Assembly: GCF_004005815.1 (NCBI RefSeq)
Contig: NZ_SACK01000002.1
Coordinates: forward strand, 744,001 to 808,000
Source of the DNA: Mucilaginibacter limnophilus
GTDB lineage: Bacteria > Bacteroidota > Bacteroidia > Sphingobacteriales > Sphingobacteriaceae
Reading direction: 5' to 3'
Length of the DNA: 64,000 bases
Part shown: one piece after another, positions 43,570-51,713 of the stretch
Layout: each line of letters opens with the position of its first letter
Numbering within the stretch: the first letter of the stretch is position 1
The notes under the pieces: model-generated
The model's input: only the letters and a program-made list of their open reading frames with translations
What the model was told of the DNA's origin: nothing
The model's database searches: none
Made by a program: the position numbers and the translations under genes

Positions 43570-44880
43570 ATGAGATTATTTAAACTGTTTTTAATTGTTA
43601 TCGGGATACTTACAGCGGTGCAAAGTTTCGCGCAAAGCAGCGCCGAACTTAAACGTCGCCGCGATAAGCTGAACGATGAGTTGGAAGAACTTAACCGTGA
43701 ATATCAGAAAACGGCGAACAGCAAAAAGGTCTCAATAAAACAGCTTAATATCTTAAAAGCCCAAATAAATCTGCGGGAAGATAAAATCAATACTATCAAC
43801 GCTGAGGTACGTAATCTCGACAGCCAGATATCAGAAAACACACGCACCGTACACAGCCTGCAGGATCAACTTGACCAGTTGCGTAAGGATTATGCCGGCA
43901 TGGTTCTTTTTGCTTATCATAACAAAAGCGCCTACAACAAACTGATGTTTATTTTCGCTGCGAAAGATTTTAATCAGGCGTATAAAAGACTTAAATACCT
44001 GCAGCAGTTTGCTTCATATCGCCAGCGACAAGCCGAGTATATTCAGGGCACGCAAAAGGATCTTAACGTCAAGATAAACGTGCTTGATCGTACCAAAAAA
44101 GAAAAAAGCACCCTGCTTGCCGATCAGCGTAAAGAGAAAGAAAACTTAGGCCGTGAAAAGGATAACCAGGCAAAAATTGTATCTAAACTTACCAAAGAGC
44201 AGGGTTATATAAAGAAACAACAAAGCGTAAAACGTACGCAGATCACCAAGATAACACGGCAGATAGCTTCAGCAATTAAGCGTGAAATTGAAGAGGCACG
44301 CCGCAAGGCCGAGGCCGAAGCGCGCGCCGCTGCAGAACGAGCCCGGATTGCTGCTGAAAAAGCCGCTGCCGCGGGTACACCTGCTACTGCCACAGCTCCA
44401 AAACCAACAAAAACCATTACCAAATCATCAAGCAATAGCGAGGTGCTGAACGCTACACCTGAAGCCGCAAAACTGTCAAGCGACTTTTTAGGAAACCGCG
44501 GCAGTTTGCCATGGCCGGTAGCTAACGGTAATATAACCCAGGGATTTGGCATTTATTATATTGATGGCATTAAAACCGAAAATACCGGTATTGATATACG
44601 CACCAATGACGGAGCTGCCGTTCGTGCCATATTTAACGGCGAAGTAAGTAATGTAGCTAACGTAAGCGGTACCTACCTGGTTATCATCAGGCATGGAGAG
44701 TACTTTACCGCTTATTCAAACCTTCGTTCGGTTAGTGTATCAAAAGGACAAAAGGTAAGTACCAAGCAGGTTATTGGAAGTGTTGGCGCTGATGCTTCTA
44801 CAGGAGAAACCGAGGTGCATTTCGATTTGTACAAAGGCCAAAATCCGGTAAATCCGAAATTATGGCTTGCGCCTGATTAA
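43570..44880 (+). CDS. EnvC-like murein hydrolase activator with degenerate LytM domain
   Basis: 436 residues from ATG 43570. A signal peptide (LFLIVIGILTAVQSFAQ) precedes a long coiled coil (~25-260), then an Ala/Lys-rich linker (KAEAEARAAAERARIAAEKA) and a LytM/M23 domain from ~315. Zinc ligands are largely lost: HxGxD reads NTGID, the later Tyr-x-His becomes TAYSN, and HLH reads EVH. Only the Asp and the last His remain, so peptidase activity is unlikely. E. coli EnvC has a similar inactive LytM domain and activates the amidases AmiA and AmiB at division. This protein probably activates an N-acetylmuramoyl-L-alanine amidase in the periplasm. It lies in the TPR-DUF4292-EnvC-Tat order. Confidence 0.88.
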   Translation: MRLFKLFLIVIGILTAVQSFAQSSAELKRRRDKLNDELEELNREYQKTANSKKVSIKQLNILKAQINLREDKINTINAEVRNLDSQISENTRTVHSLQDQLDQLRKDYAGMVLFAYHNKSAYNKLMFIFAAKDFNQAYKRLKYLQQFASYRQRQAEYIQGTQKDLNVKINVLDRTKKEKSTLLADQRKEKENLGREKDNQAKIVSKLTKEQGYIKKQQSVKRTQITKITRQIASAIKREIEEARRKAEAEARAAAERARIAAEKAAAAGTPATATAPKPTKTITKSSSNSEVLNATPEAAKLSSDFLGNRGSLPWPVANGNITQGFGIYYIDGIKTENTGIDIRTNDGAAVRAIFNGEVSNVANVSGTYLVIIRHGEYFTAYSNLRSVSVSKGQKVSTKQVIGSVGADASTGETEVHFDLYKGQNPVNPKLWLAPD

Positions 44881-44890
44881 TAAAAAATCA

Positions 44891-44917
44891 TTGACAAATA
44901 GTAAATGTATATATTTG
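44891..44917 (+). promoter_or_regulatory. Promoter of the tat genes (TTG-N16-TATATTTG)
   Basis: TTG at 44891-44893 and TATATTTG at 44910-44917, separated by 16 nt, resemble the -33/-7 Bacteroidota promoter. The -7 box ends 17 nt before the ATG at 44935. Confidence 0.55.
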
Positions 44918-44934
44918 TACGTTAATTAAATATC

Positions 44935-45384
44935 ATGCTGCATTCAGTTTATTTGTTTTTGAATATTGGTACCGGGGAGCTGATGCTGATATTTTTTGTA
45001 GCGTTGCTGCTGTTTGGGGGCGAAAAACTTCCGGGCATTGCACGCACATTGGGTAGGGGGATACGTGATTTCAAAGATGCTTCTGAAGACGTAAAGCGCG
45101 AAATTAACAAGCAGATCAACAGTTTCGACGAAGTAACCGAGCGTAAAAAGAAAACGCCAACGCTTATTGAAGAGACTACCGACCACTATTCTACCGAAAA
45201 GGTTGAAGAGCCGGTTATTGTAAGTGATGCCGAAAACCCTGATCACAATAATATCGTAGATACGAGTGCAGAAGTTGAAGCGCCGGTTGCAGAGGTTGAA
45301 ATGCCACAGCAGGAAAGTGAGCCCCAGGAGCGTAAAAAGATTGATTTTACAAAACCTGCCAACACTGTTGAGTATAAAGGATAA
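44935..45384 (+). CDS. TatA/TatB-like Sec-independent translocase subunit, long form
   Basis: 149 residues. After a short N-terminus (MLHSVYLFLNIG) a membrane helix (ELMLIFFVALLLFGG) and the amphipathic helix (EKLPGIARTLGRGIRDFKDA) form the TatA/B core. The conserved Glu before the helix, the FGG hinge and the KLP pattern are kept. The unusually long acidic tail (~90 residues with many Glu, Asp and Thr) is more TatB-like than TatA-like. Such proteins form the pore or receptor of the twin-arginine export system with TatC, which is not in this window. A second TatA-type gene follows 29 nt downstream. Confidence 0.88.
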   Translation: MLHSVYLFLNIGTGELMLIFFVALLLFGGEKLPGIARTLGRGIRDFKDASEDVKREINKQINSFDEVTERKKKTPTLIEETTDHYSTEKVEEPVIVSDAENPDHNNIVDTSAEVEAPVAEVEMPQQESEPQERKKIDFTKPANTVEYKG

Positions 45385-45413
45385 TACATTAATTTATAAT
45401 AAAAACTAAGATC

Positions 45414-45602
45414 ATGGGATTAGGAACAGGCGAAATAATTGCCATCGTGTGTGTAGTGTTACTTTTATTCGGGGGTAAAAAAATTCCTGAACTAATGAAA
45501 GGCTTAGGCAAGGGTGTAAAAGAATTTAAAGACGCCAGCAACAGCCCCTCTGACGATGTAACAACCGTACATACTGAGAAAAAAACTGAGGCTAACTCTT
45601 AA
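45414..45602 (+). CDS. tatA: TatA family translocase subunit, short form
   Basis: 62 residues, close to the TatA minimum. [20 protein letters not shown] is the membrane helix with the conserved Glu and FGG hinge. [20 protein letters not shown] is the amphipathic helix, followed by a short hydrophilic tail. Its core closely parallels the preceding long protein, so the two probably arose by duplication and may act as TatA and TatB. An inverted repeat downstream could end the transcript. Confidence 0.92.
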   Translation: MGLGTGEIIAIVCVVLLLFGGKKIPELMKGLGKGVKEFKDASNSPSDDVTTVHTEKKTEANS

Positions 45603-45639
45603 TAAATTAGCTGCTGCCCATACCTCGGGCATTGTATTT

Positions 45640-45687
45640 AAAAACTTATCTGTTGATTTTATATTATTTTCAAACGGATAAGTTTTT
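45640..45687. terminator. Possible terminator between the tat genes and gatA
   Basis: AAAAACTTATC (45640-45650) and GATAAGTTTTT (45677-45687) are perfect 11-bp arms with a 26-nt loop, and T-runs adjoin. The large loop makes it a weak candidate, but it lies 38 nt after tatA and ends just 12 nt before gatA. Confidence 0.45.
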
Positions 45688-45699
45688 TATTTTAGCCGC

Positions 45700-47121
45700 A
45701 TGGCTAAATTTTATTCCTCGTTAACTGAAATAAAAAGTAAGTTAAATAGCGGAGCTGTGACTGTTGAGCAACTTGTTGCCGGGTATCTTGAACAAATAAA
45801 GGCTTGCAAGCACTTGAACGCGTTGAACGAGGTATTCGCTGATGAAGCCATCAGTCAGGCAAAACAAGTTGACAGCAAATTAAAAAACGGTACTGCCGGT
45901 AAACTGGCCGGTATGGTTATCGCCATAAAAGACAACATCTGTTACAAAGGCCATAAAGTTTCGGCTTCTTCAAAAATACTCGACGGTTTTACTTCCATCT
46001 ATTCATCAACCATAGTTGACCGCCTGCTGGCTGAAGACGCCATTATTATCGGTCGTGCCAACTGCGATGAATTTGCCATGGGCGCGTCTAACGAAAATTC
46101 GGCATTTGGCCCGGTAAAAAATTATGCTGATACATCAAGGGTATCAGGCGGATCATCGGGTGGTTCGGCAGTGGCGGTACAGGCGGGTATGTGCCATGCG
46201 GCGATTGGTACTGATACAGGCGGCTCAGTACGTCAGCCGGGGGCTTTTTGCGGCGTGATTGGATTTAAGCCTACATACGGCCGTATTTCGAGGCATGGCA
46301 TTATCGCTTACGCGTCGTCATTTGATCAGGTGGGCCCGCTTACAAATTCGGTTGAAGATGCAGCGCTTTTGTATAGTGTGATGGCCGGTACTGATGAATA
46401 TGACAGTACCTTATCACGCAAGCCCGTGGAAGCACATCCGGTACACGCCGATACATCAAAAAAACGCATAGCTTATATCCAGGAAGCGGTTTCAAGCTCG
46501 GGAGTCGATCCTGAGGTAAAAGCAAATCTGATTACTTACATTGATAAATTACGCGCCGACGGGCACACGGTTGAGCCGGTTTCATTTGAACTGCTCGACT
46601 ATCTGGTACCTGCATACTATATTTTGGCTATGGCCGAAGCCTCGTCAAACCTGGCAAGGTATGATGGTGTGCATTACGGCTACCGTAGTCCCGCAGCAAC
46701 CGACCTAACGTCTACCTACAAAAAGTCCCGTTCTGAAGGTTTTGGCAAAGAGGTGAAGCGCCGCATTATGCTTGGTACGTTTGTGCTGAGTTCAGGTTAT
46801 TACGATGCTTACTATGCGAAAGCACAAAAAGTACGCCGGTTGATCCAGCAAAAAACAAACGAGATTTTAAACCAGTACGACTTTTTGCTGACGCCTACAG
46901 CACCCGAGCCTGCTTTTGAGATAGGAAAGGGTGAAACAGATCCGGTACGCTCATACCTGGCGGATATTTTTACGGTGCAGGCATCGCTGGCCGGTGTGCC
47001 GGCAATTTCTTTACCGGCGGGCAATAACAGCAAAGGTTTGCCGTTAGGGTTACAATTACTGGCTAAACGTTTTGCGGAAACCGAATTGTTAAATTTTTCG
47101 GAATATTTCGTTAAGCTATAA
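45700..47121 (+). CDS. gatA: Glutamyl/aspartyl-tRNA amidotransferase subunit A
   Basis: 473 residues of the amidase-signature family. The Ser-cisSer-Lys triad is visible: Lys in VIAIKDNICYKG, the cis-Ser in GGSSGGSAVAVQAG and the nucleophile Ser in GTDTGGSVRQPG. GFKPTYGRISRHGIIAYASS and FDQVGPLTNSVEDAAL are GatA-specific blocks. With GatB and GatC it amidates Glu-tRNA(Gln) and/or Asp-tRNA(Asn), using ammonia released from glutamine. gatB and gatC are not in this window. A TATTTTAG word (one mismatch to the -7 box) ends 4 nt before the ATG. Confidence 0.95.
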   Translation: MAKFYSSLTEIKSKLNSGAVTVEQLVAGYLEQIKACKHLNALNEVFADEAISQAKQVDSKLKNGTAGKLAGMVIAIKDNICYKGHKVSASSKILDGFTSIYSSTIVDRLLAEDAIIIGRANCDEFAMGASNENSAFGPVKNYADTSRVSGGSSGGSAVAVQAGMCHAAIGTDTGGSVRQPGAFCGVIGFKPTYGRISRHGIIAYASSFDQVGPLTNSVEDAALLYSVMAGTDEYDSTLSRKPVEAHPVHADTSKKRIAYIQEAVSSSGVDPEVKANLITYIDKLRADGHTVEPVSFELLDYLVPAYYILAMAEASSNLARYDGVHYGYRSPAATDLTSTYKKSRSEGFGKEVKRRIMLGTFVLSSGYYDAYYAKAQKVRRLIQQKTNEILNQYDFLLTPTAPEPAFEIGKGETDPVRSYLADIFTVQASLAGVPAISLPAGNNSKGLPLGLQLLAKRFAETELLNFSEYFVKL

Positions 47122-47185
47122 AAAATTAATACTTTGGTAAATGCAAACAATTTGCGTTAACTAATCGTATAGATATCCCTAAAGA

Positions 47186-48565
47186 ATGAAGAGATTATTT
47201 ACGTTTTTTATCTGCTTTCTGATATTAATCACTGCGAAATTCAACGCAGCAGCTCAACAACCCGTTAATTTTAATACACGTAGTCTATCTGCCGACACCG
47301 TTATTGTGCCGTTGGCAGCTCAGGAAATTGCTCCGTCAAGCTATGAGAACAGCATATTCAAACGCCGATTAGATTCGATACAAAAGGATGTACAGCTTGA
47401 TTACAACGAATACGTTCAAAGTTATATCGATGTGTACAGTCGCCGTCGCGACGGTATAGCAGCCATTCTTGGTAAATCAAAATACTACTTCCCGATATAT
47501 GAAAAGGCTTTCCGCGACGCGGGTGTGCCTGAAGAAATTAAATACTTATCTATTGTAGAATCAGAACTTAACCCGCTTGCTGTATCAAGGGTAGGAGCAA
47601 CCGGTCCGTGGCAGTTTATGTATGCTACCGGGAGGCTGTACGGTTTAGCGGTGGATAATTATGTAGATGAACGCCGAGATCCTATCCAATCGAGCTATGC
47701 TGCCGCTGCTTACATTCGTGACGCGTACCAGGAGTTTGGCGACTGGCTGCTGGCCATAGCTTCATACAACTGTGGCAAAGGAGCCGTTACACGTGCAATT
47801 GAAAAGGCCGGAGCTAATGATTTTTGGTCGATAAGGCCATATCTTCCTGCCGAGACACGTAACTATGTGCCTGCATACATTGCCATGACCTATGTAATGA
47901 ACTATTATAAGCACCATAACATTACGCCGCAGGCATGTACTTTCTCTGTTCTGACTGATACCGTATTGGTTAATAAATCCGTACCACTGCAAAGTATTGC
48001 AGGTGTGCTTGATGTAAGCATAAGCGAACTGGCATTATTGAATCCTTCTTATAAACGTTTAATTGTTAACGGGTCAGATAAAGCACCGCGCAGACTGATT
48101 ATCCCGCAAACGGCGAAAGAAAACTATAGTGCTTTGTATGAAGCGCTGAATGGACAAGGTTTTAAAGCAGCACCCTCAGTTGCCGAGCCGCGTGTTCAAT
48201 ATGCATCATATGTTGATACCAAGCCCGAGCCTAAGCCAACCCGTCACAAAATTCGTCGCGGTGAAACGCTTGGCGATATTGCCGATACTTATGGCGTTGA
48301 AGTGCAGGACCTAAAAGTTTGGAACAATCTGAAAAGCAACAAAGCAGTTATAGGCAAGGTTTTACGCTTAACCGCTCCTGACGAACCCGCTGTTAAAAGC
48401 AAAAAGATCAAAGAATACGTTACCTACAAGGTAAAACGCGGAGATACCCTTAGCGAAATTGCGGCCAAGTTTGAAGGCGCTTCTGTTGAAAAAATCAAAG
48501 CGATAAACGGCCTTAAAAGAGCAAGCCTGCAGCCGGGTATGCTGCTGAAAATAAGCGGCGTTTAA
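47186..48565 (+). CDS. MltD-like lytic transglycosylase with two LysM domains
   Basis: 459 residues. A signal peptide (KRLFTFFICFLILITAKFNAAAQ) precedes a GH23 transglycosylase domain at ~85-265 with the catalytic Glu in LSIVESELNPLAVSRVG, then ATGPWQFMYATGRLYGL and LLAIASYNCGKGAVTRA. Two LysM domains follow: HKIRRGETLGDIADTYGVEV (~357-400) and YKVKRGDTLSEIAAKFEGAS (~413-458). It should cleave peptidoglycan between MurNAc and GlcNAc with a 1,6-anhydro product, while LysM holds it on the wall. It is periplasmic or anchored to the outer membrane, with no lipobox evident. Confidence 0.93.
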   Translation: MKRLFTFFICFLILITAKFNAAAQQPVNFNTRSLSADTVIVPLAAQEIAPSSYENSIFKRRLDSIQKDVQLDYNEYVQSYIDVYSRRRDGIAAILGKSKYYFPIYEKAFRDAGVPEEIKYLSIVESELNPLAVSRVGATGPWQFMYATGRLYGLAVDNYVDERRDPIQSSYAAAAYIRDAYQEFGDWLLAIASYNCGKGAVTRAIEKAGANDFWSIRPYLPAETRNYVPAYIAMTYVMNYYKHHNITPQACTFSVLTDTVLVNKSVPLQSIAGVLDVSISELALLNPSYKRLIVNGSDKAPRRLIIPQTAKENYSALYEALNGQGFKAAPSVAEPRVQYASYVDTKPEPKPTRHKIRRGETLGDIADTYGVEVQDLKVWNNLKSNKAVIGKVLRLTAPDEPAVKSKKIKEYVTYKVKRGDTLSEIAAKFEGASVEKIKAINGLKRASLQPGMLLKISGV

Positions 48566-48623
48566 TCCCTTAGTTCATTTCACACGCTTAATAAAAGCAT
48601 TAAATATTTGCACATGGTGCAAA

Positions 48624-48631
48624 TACATTTG
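48624..48631 (+). promoter_or_regulatory. Putative -7 box upstream of maeB
   Basis: TACATTTG is an exact TAnnTTTG match, 32 nt before the ATG. A second word with one mismatch (TGAATTTG, 48651-48658) ends 5 nt before the ATG. Confidence 0.4.
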
Positions 48632-48663
48632 TAATTTTAGCGCTCTGACCTGAATTTGAGAAG

Positions 48664-50967
48664 ATGAACAAACCCAATCGTAAGCAGGATGCTTTAAATT
48701 ACCATGCCCAGGGACGGCCCGGTAAAATACAGGTAGTCCCAACAAAGCCAACTAATTCTCAGCGTGACCTTACTATGGCTTATTCGCCAGGCGTAGCTGA
48801 ACCTTGCCTGCGTATAGCTGACAATACCGAAGATGTTTATAAATACACCGCAAAGGGTAACCTTGTAGCAGTTATCAGCAACGGTACCGCCGTTTTAGGC
48901 CTGGGCAATATCGGCCCTGAAGCCAGTAAGCCTGTGATGGAAGGCAAAGGCCTGCTGTTCAAGATTTATGCTGATATCGACGTGTTCGACCTGGAGTTGA
49001 ACGCCAAAAATGTTGATGAATTTGTAACTATTGTAAAAGCGCTTGAGCCAACATTTGGCGGCGTTAACCTCGAAGATATTTCGGCACCTACCTGTTTTGA
49101 GATAGAAACGCGTTTGAAAGCCGAGATGAATATCCCGGTAATGCACGATGACCAACACGGAACGGCCATTATATCCGGAGCTGCGCTGATTAACGCCTGC
49201 GAGATACAGGGTAAAAAGCTTGATAAAATAAAAATGGTAGTGAATGGCGCGGGTGCCGCGGCTATATCCTGCTCAAAAATGTACCTGTCGCTTGGTGTGC
49301 AAAAAGAGAATCTGGTAATGTTTGATATTAACGGTTTGCTCACGCCTGAGCGTACCGACCTTGATGATATCCGCCTTGAATTTGCTACTCAGCGTAAAGA
49401 TATAAGTAGCCTTGCTGATGCCATGAAGGGCGCTGATGTCTTCATCGGTTTATCGGCAGGCAATGTGGTTACTGCTGATATGCTGAAAAGTATGGCGAAG
49501 AACCCTATCGTATTTGCCATGGCTAACCCCGTGCCTGAAATTGATTATGATACGGCTACCGCCGCTCGTAAGGATATCATCATGGCTACCGGCCGTTCTG
49601 ATTATCCTAACCAGGTAAATAACGTATTGGGCTTCCCGTATATTTTCCGTGGGGCGCTGGATGTCAGGGCGACGGCCATTAACGAAGAAATGAAGATCGC
49701 TGCGGTGAACGCCATCGCGGCTTTAGCCAAAAAGCCCGTTCCTGAAGAAGTGAACCTGGCTTATAATATTACCAACCTGAAGTTTGGCCGTGATTACATC
49801 ATACCTAAACCGATGGACCTGCGCCTTATTTCAGAAGTTTCATCTGCGGTTGCGAAGGCTGCCATAGAATCAGGTGTAGCGAGGAAAACCATTACCGACT
49901 GGAACGCGTATGGTGAAGAGCTTCGCAACCGTTTAGGCGGAAATGACAAGCTGCTGCGCAATTTGACCAGCAAAGCCAAGCAAGATCCTAAACGCGTTGT
50001 TTTTGCCGAGGCCGATACCTATAAGATACTACGTGCGGCACAGATAGTGAAAGACGAGGGTATTGCTACGCCGATACTGCTTGGCAACGTTCAGCGTATT
50101 AAAGCCATCATGAGGGAAAATGATCTGGATCTGGATGATGTGCAGATCATCGACCCGAAAGAAGGCACCGAAAAGTTTGAGGATTATGCGCAGTTTCTAT
50201 ACAAAAAACGCCAGCGCAGGGGGATAACCTTGCTGGAGGCACGTAAAATGATGGCCGACCGTAACTATTACGGCGCCTGCATGGTTGAGTTTGGTGAGGC
50301 TGACGCGCTGATTTCGGGTTTGACCAAAAACTATGTTACTACTGTTAAACCTGCATTGCAGATAATCGGTATTGAAGAAGGCGTGAACCGTGTGGCAGGC
50401 ATGTACCTGATGATTACGCCTAAAGGCCCTGTATTTTTCGGAGATACTACAGTGAACGTTGATCCGTCGGTTGAAGAACTGGTTGATATAACCGTGCTGA
50501 TTGAGCGTACCGTGAAACAATTCAGTGTCGATCCACGGGTGGCTATCCTGTCTTACTCGAACTTTGGTTCGAATGAGGGTGAAGTGCCTGAAAAAACCCG
50601 ACAGACGGTAAAGGTATTGCATGAAAAATATCCGAACATGGTGGTTGACGGCGATATGCAGGCTAACTTCGCGCTTAATGCCGATCTGCTGAAAGATAAT
50701 TTTCCGTTCTCGACACTTAACGGTAAGCCGGCCAATACGCTGATCTTTCCAAACCTTGAATCGGGCAACATAGCTTATAAACTATTGCAGGAACTTGGCG
50801 GCGCCGAGGCGGTTGGTCCGATATTACTCGGATTAAAAAAGCCTGTGCATGTATTGCAACTGGGCAGTTCGGTACGTGAAATAGTAAATATGATCACGAT
50901 CGCGGTAGTTGACGCTCAGGAAAAATCAAAAGTTCAAAACGCTAAACCCACAAGCAAACGCAAGTAG
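48664..50967 (+). CDS. maeB: NADP-dependent malic enzyme (malic enzyme-PTA fusion)
   Basis: 767 residues. The N-terminal malic domain (~1-190) has [17 protein letters not shown] and [20 protein letters not shown]. The NAD(P)-binding domain has [16 protein letters not shown] and [14 protein letters not shown], with [20 protein letters not shown]. From about residue 435 a phosphotransacetylase-like domain follows ([53 protein letters not shown]). In MaeB this second domain is regulatory, usually for acetyl-CoA response, rather than catalytic. It decarboxylates malate to pyruvate and makes NADPH. ruvA begins at the base after its stop. Confidence 0.95.
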   Translation: MNKPNRKQDALNYHAQGRPGKIQVVPTKPTNSQRDLTMAYSPGVAEPCLRIADNTEDVYKYTAKGNLVAVISNGTAVLGLGNIGPEASKPVMEGKGLLFKIYADIDVFDLELNAKNVDEFVTIVKALEPTFGGVNLEDISAPTCFEIETRLKAEMNIPVMHDDQHGTAIISGAALINACEIQGKKLDKIKMVVNGAGAAAISCSKMYLSLGVQKENLVMFDINGLLTPERTDLDDIRLEFATQRKDISSLADAMKGADVFIGLSAGNVVTADMLKSMAKNPIVFAMANPVPEIDYDTATAARKDIIMATGRSDYPNQVNNVLGFPYIFRGALDVRATAINEEMKIAAVNAIAALAKKPVPEEVNLAYNITNLKFGRDYIIPKPMDLRLISEVSSAVAKAAIESGVARKTITDWNAYGEELRNRLGGNDKLLRNLTSKAKQDPKRVVFAEADTYKILRAAQIVKDEGIATPILLGNVQRIKAIMRENDLDLDDVQIIDPKEGTEKFEDYAQFLYKKRQRRGITLLEARKMMADRNYYGACMVEFGEADALISGLTKNYVTTVKPALQIIGIEEGVNRVAGMYLMITPKGPVFFGDTTVNVDPSVEELVDITVLIERTVKQFSVDPRVAILSYSNFGSNEGEVPEKTRQTVKVLHEKYPNMVVDGDMQANFALNADLLKDNFPFSTLNGKPANTLIFPNLESGNIAYKLLQELGGAEAVGPILLGLKKPVHVLQLGSSVREIVNMITIAVVDAQEKSKVQNAKPTSKRK

Positions 50968-51552
50968 ATGTACGCCTATATAAAAGGTAAATTAGTTTTC
51001 AAAAACCCGGCCTATGTAGTTATAGAAGCCGGAGGCATAGGCTATCATGTAAACATTTCGTTAAATACTTTTTCGCTTTTGGGCGACCAGGAGGCTGTAA
51101 CGTTATACACCTGGCTACACGTAAAGGAAGATGCACACACGCTTTACGGCTTTGCTGATGAAAATGAGCGCCGTTTATTTTTGCATTTGCTTTCGGTATC
51201 GGGCATCGGCGCAGCCACAGCCCGTATGGTACTGTCGTCGGTAACGCCTGATGAGATACAAACTGCAATTATAAACGGCAATGTTCCGTTAATTCAACGC
51301 ATAAAAGGCATCGGCCCAAAATCGGCGCAGCGTATCATACTTGAACTGCAGGACAAATTGCGAAAAGAAGGTTTATTATCCCCTGTTAAACCTACTGCTT
51401 CACAAACAGTAAAAGATGAAGCGCTATCAGCACTGGTAATGCTTGGTTTTGCCAGAAATGCTGCTGAGAAGGTGTTAGAGAATGAAATGAACAAGGCAAA
51501 CGGTGAATTATCAGTTGAACAGCTTATTAAATTTGCATTAAAAAGTTTATAA
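50968..51552 (+). CDS. ruvA: Holliday junction branch migration protein RuvA
   Basis: 194 residues with RuvA's three domains. The N-terminal OB fold is MYAYIKGKLVFKNPAYVVIE with YTWLHVKEDAHTLYGF. Two helix-hairpin-helix motifs follow (SVSGIGAATARMVLSS and IKGIGPKSAQRIILEL), then a flexible linker and a C-terminal UBA-like domain that contacts RuvB (EALSALVMLGFARNAAEKVL). RuvA tetramers hold Holliday junctions while RuvB drives migration. The gene abuts maeB and precedes sprA, an order common in Bacteroidota. Confidence 0.96.
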   Translation: MYAYIKGKLVFKNPAYVVIEAGGIGYHVNISLNTFSLLGDQEAVTLYTWLHVKEDAHTLYGFADENERRLFLHLLSVSGIGAATARMVLSSVTPDEIQTAIINGNVPLIQRIKGIGPKSAQRIILELQDKLRKEGLLSPVKPTASQTVKDEALSALVMLGFARNAAEKVLENEMNKANGELSVEQLIKFALKSL

Positions 51553-51582
51553 TTACAACAGAAAACAAAAACCTGGACCGGC

Positions 51583-51599
51583 AAAGCCTGTAAGGCTTT
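51583..51599 (+). terminator. Weak hairpin after ruvA
   Basis: AAAGCC-TGTAA-GGCTTT, a 6-bp stem with a 5-nt loop and a 3' T-run of four, 30 nt past the ruvA stop. Too short to be confident; a possible attenuator before sprA. Confidence 0.3.
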
Positions 51600-51713
51600 T
51601 CTGTCTGCATTTGAGGGGATGGGCATGAACACAATTTTATTAAAATTCCAAAGCTGCTTACGCGGTTAAAACCATTATTAAAGTATTATTCTAAACTTTT
51701 TAAGTTTTTTACT

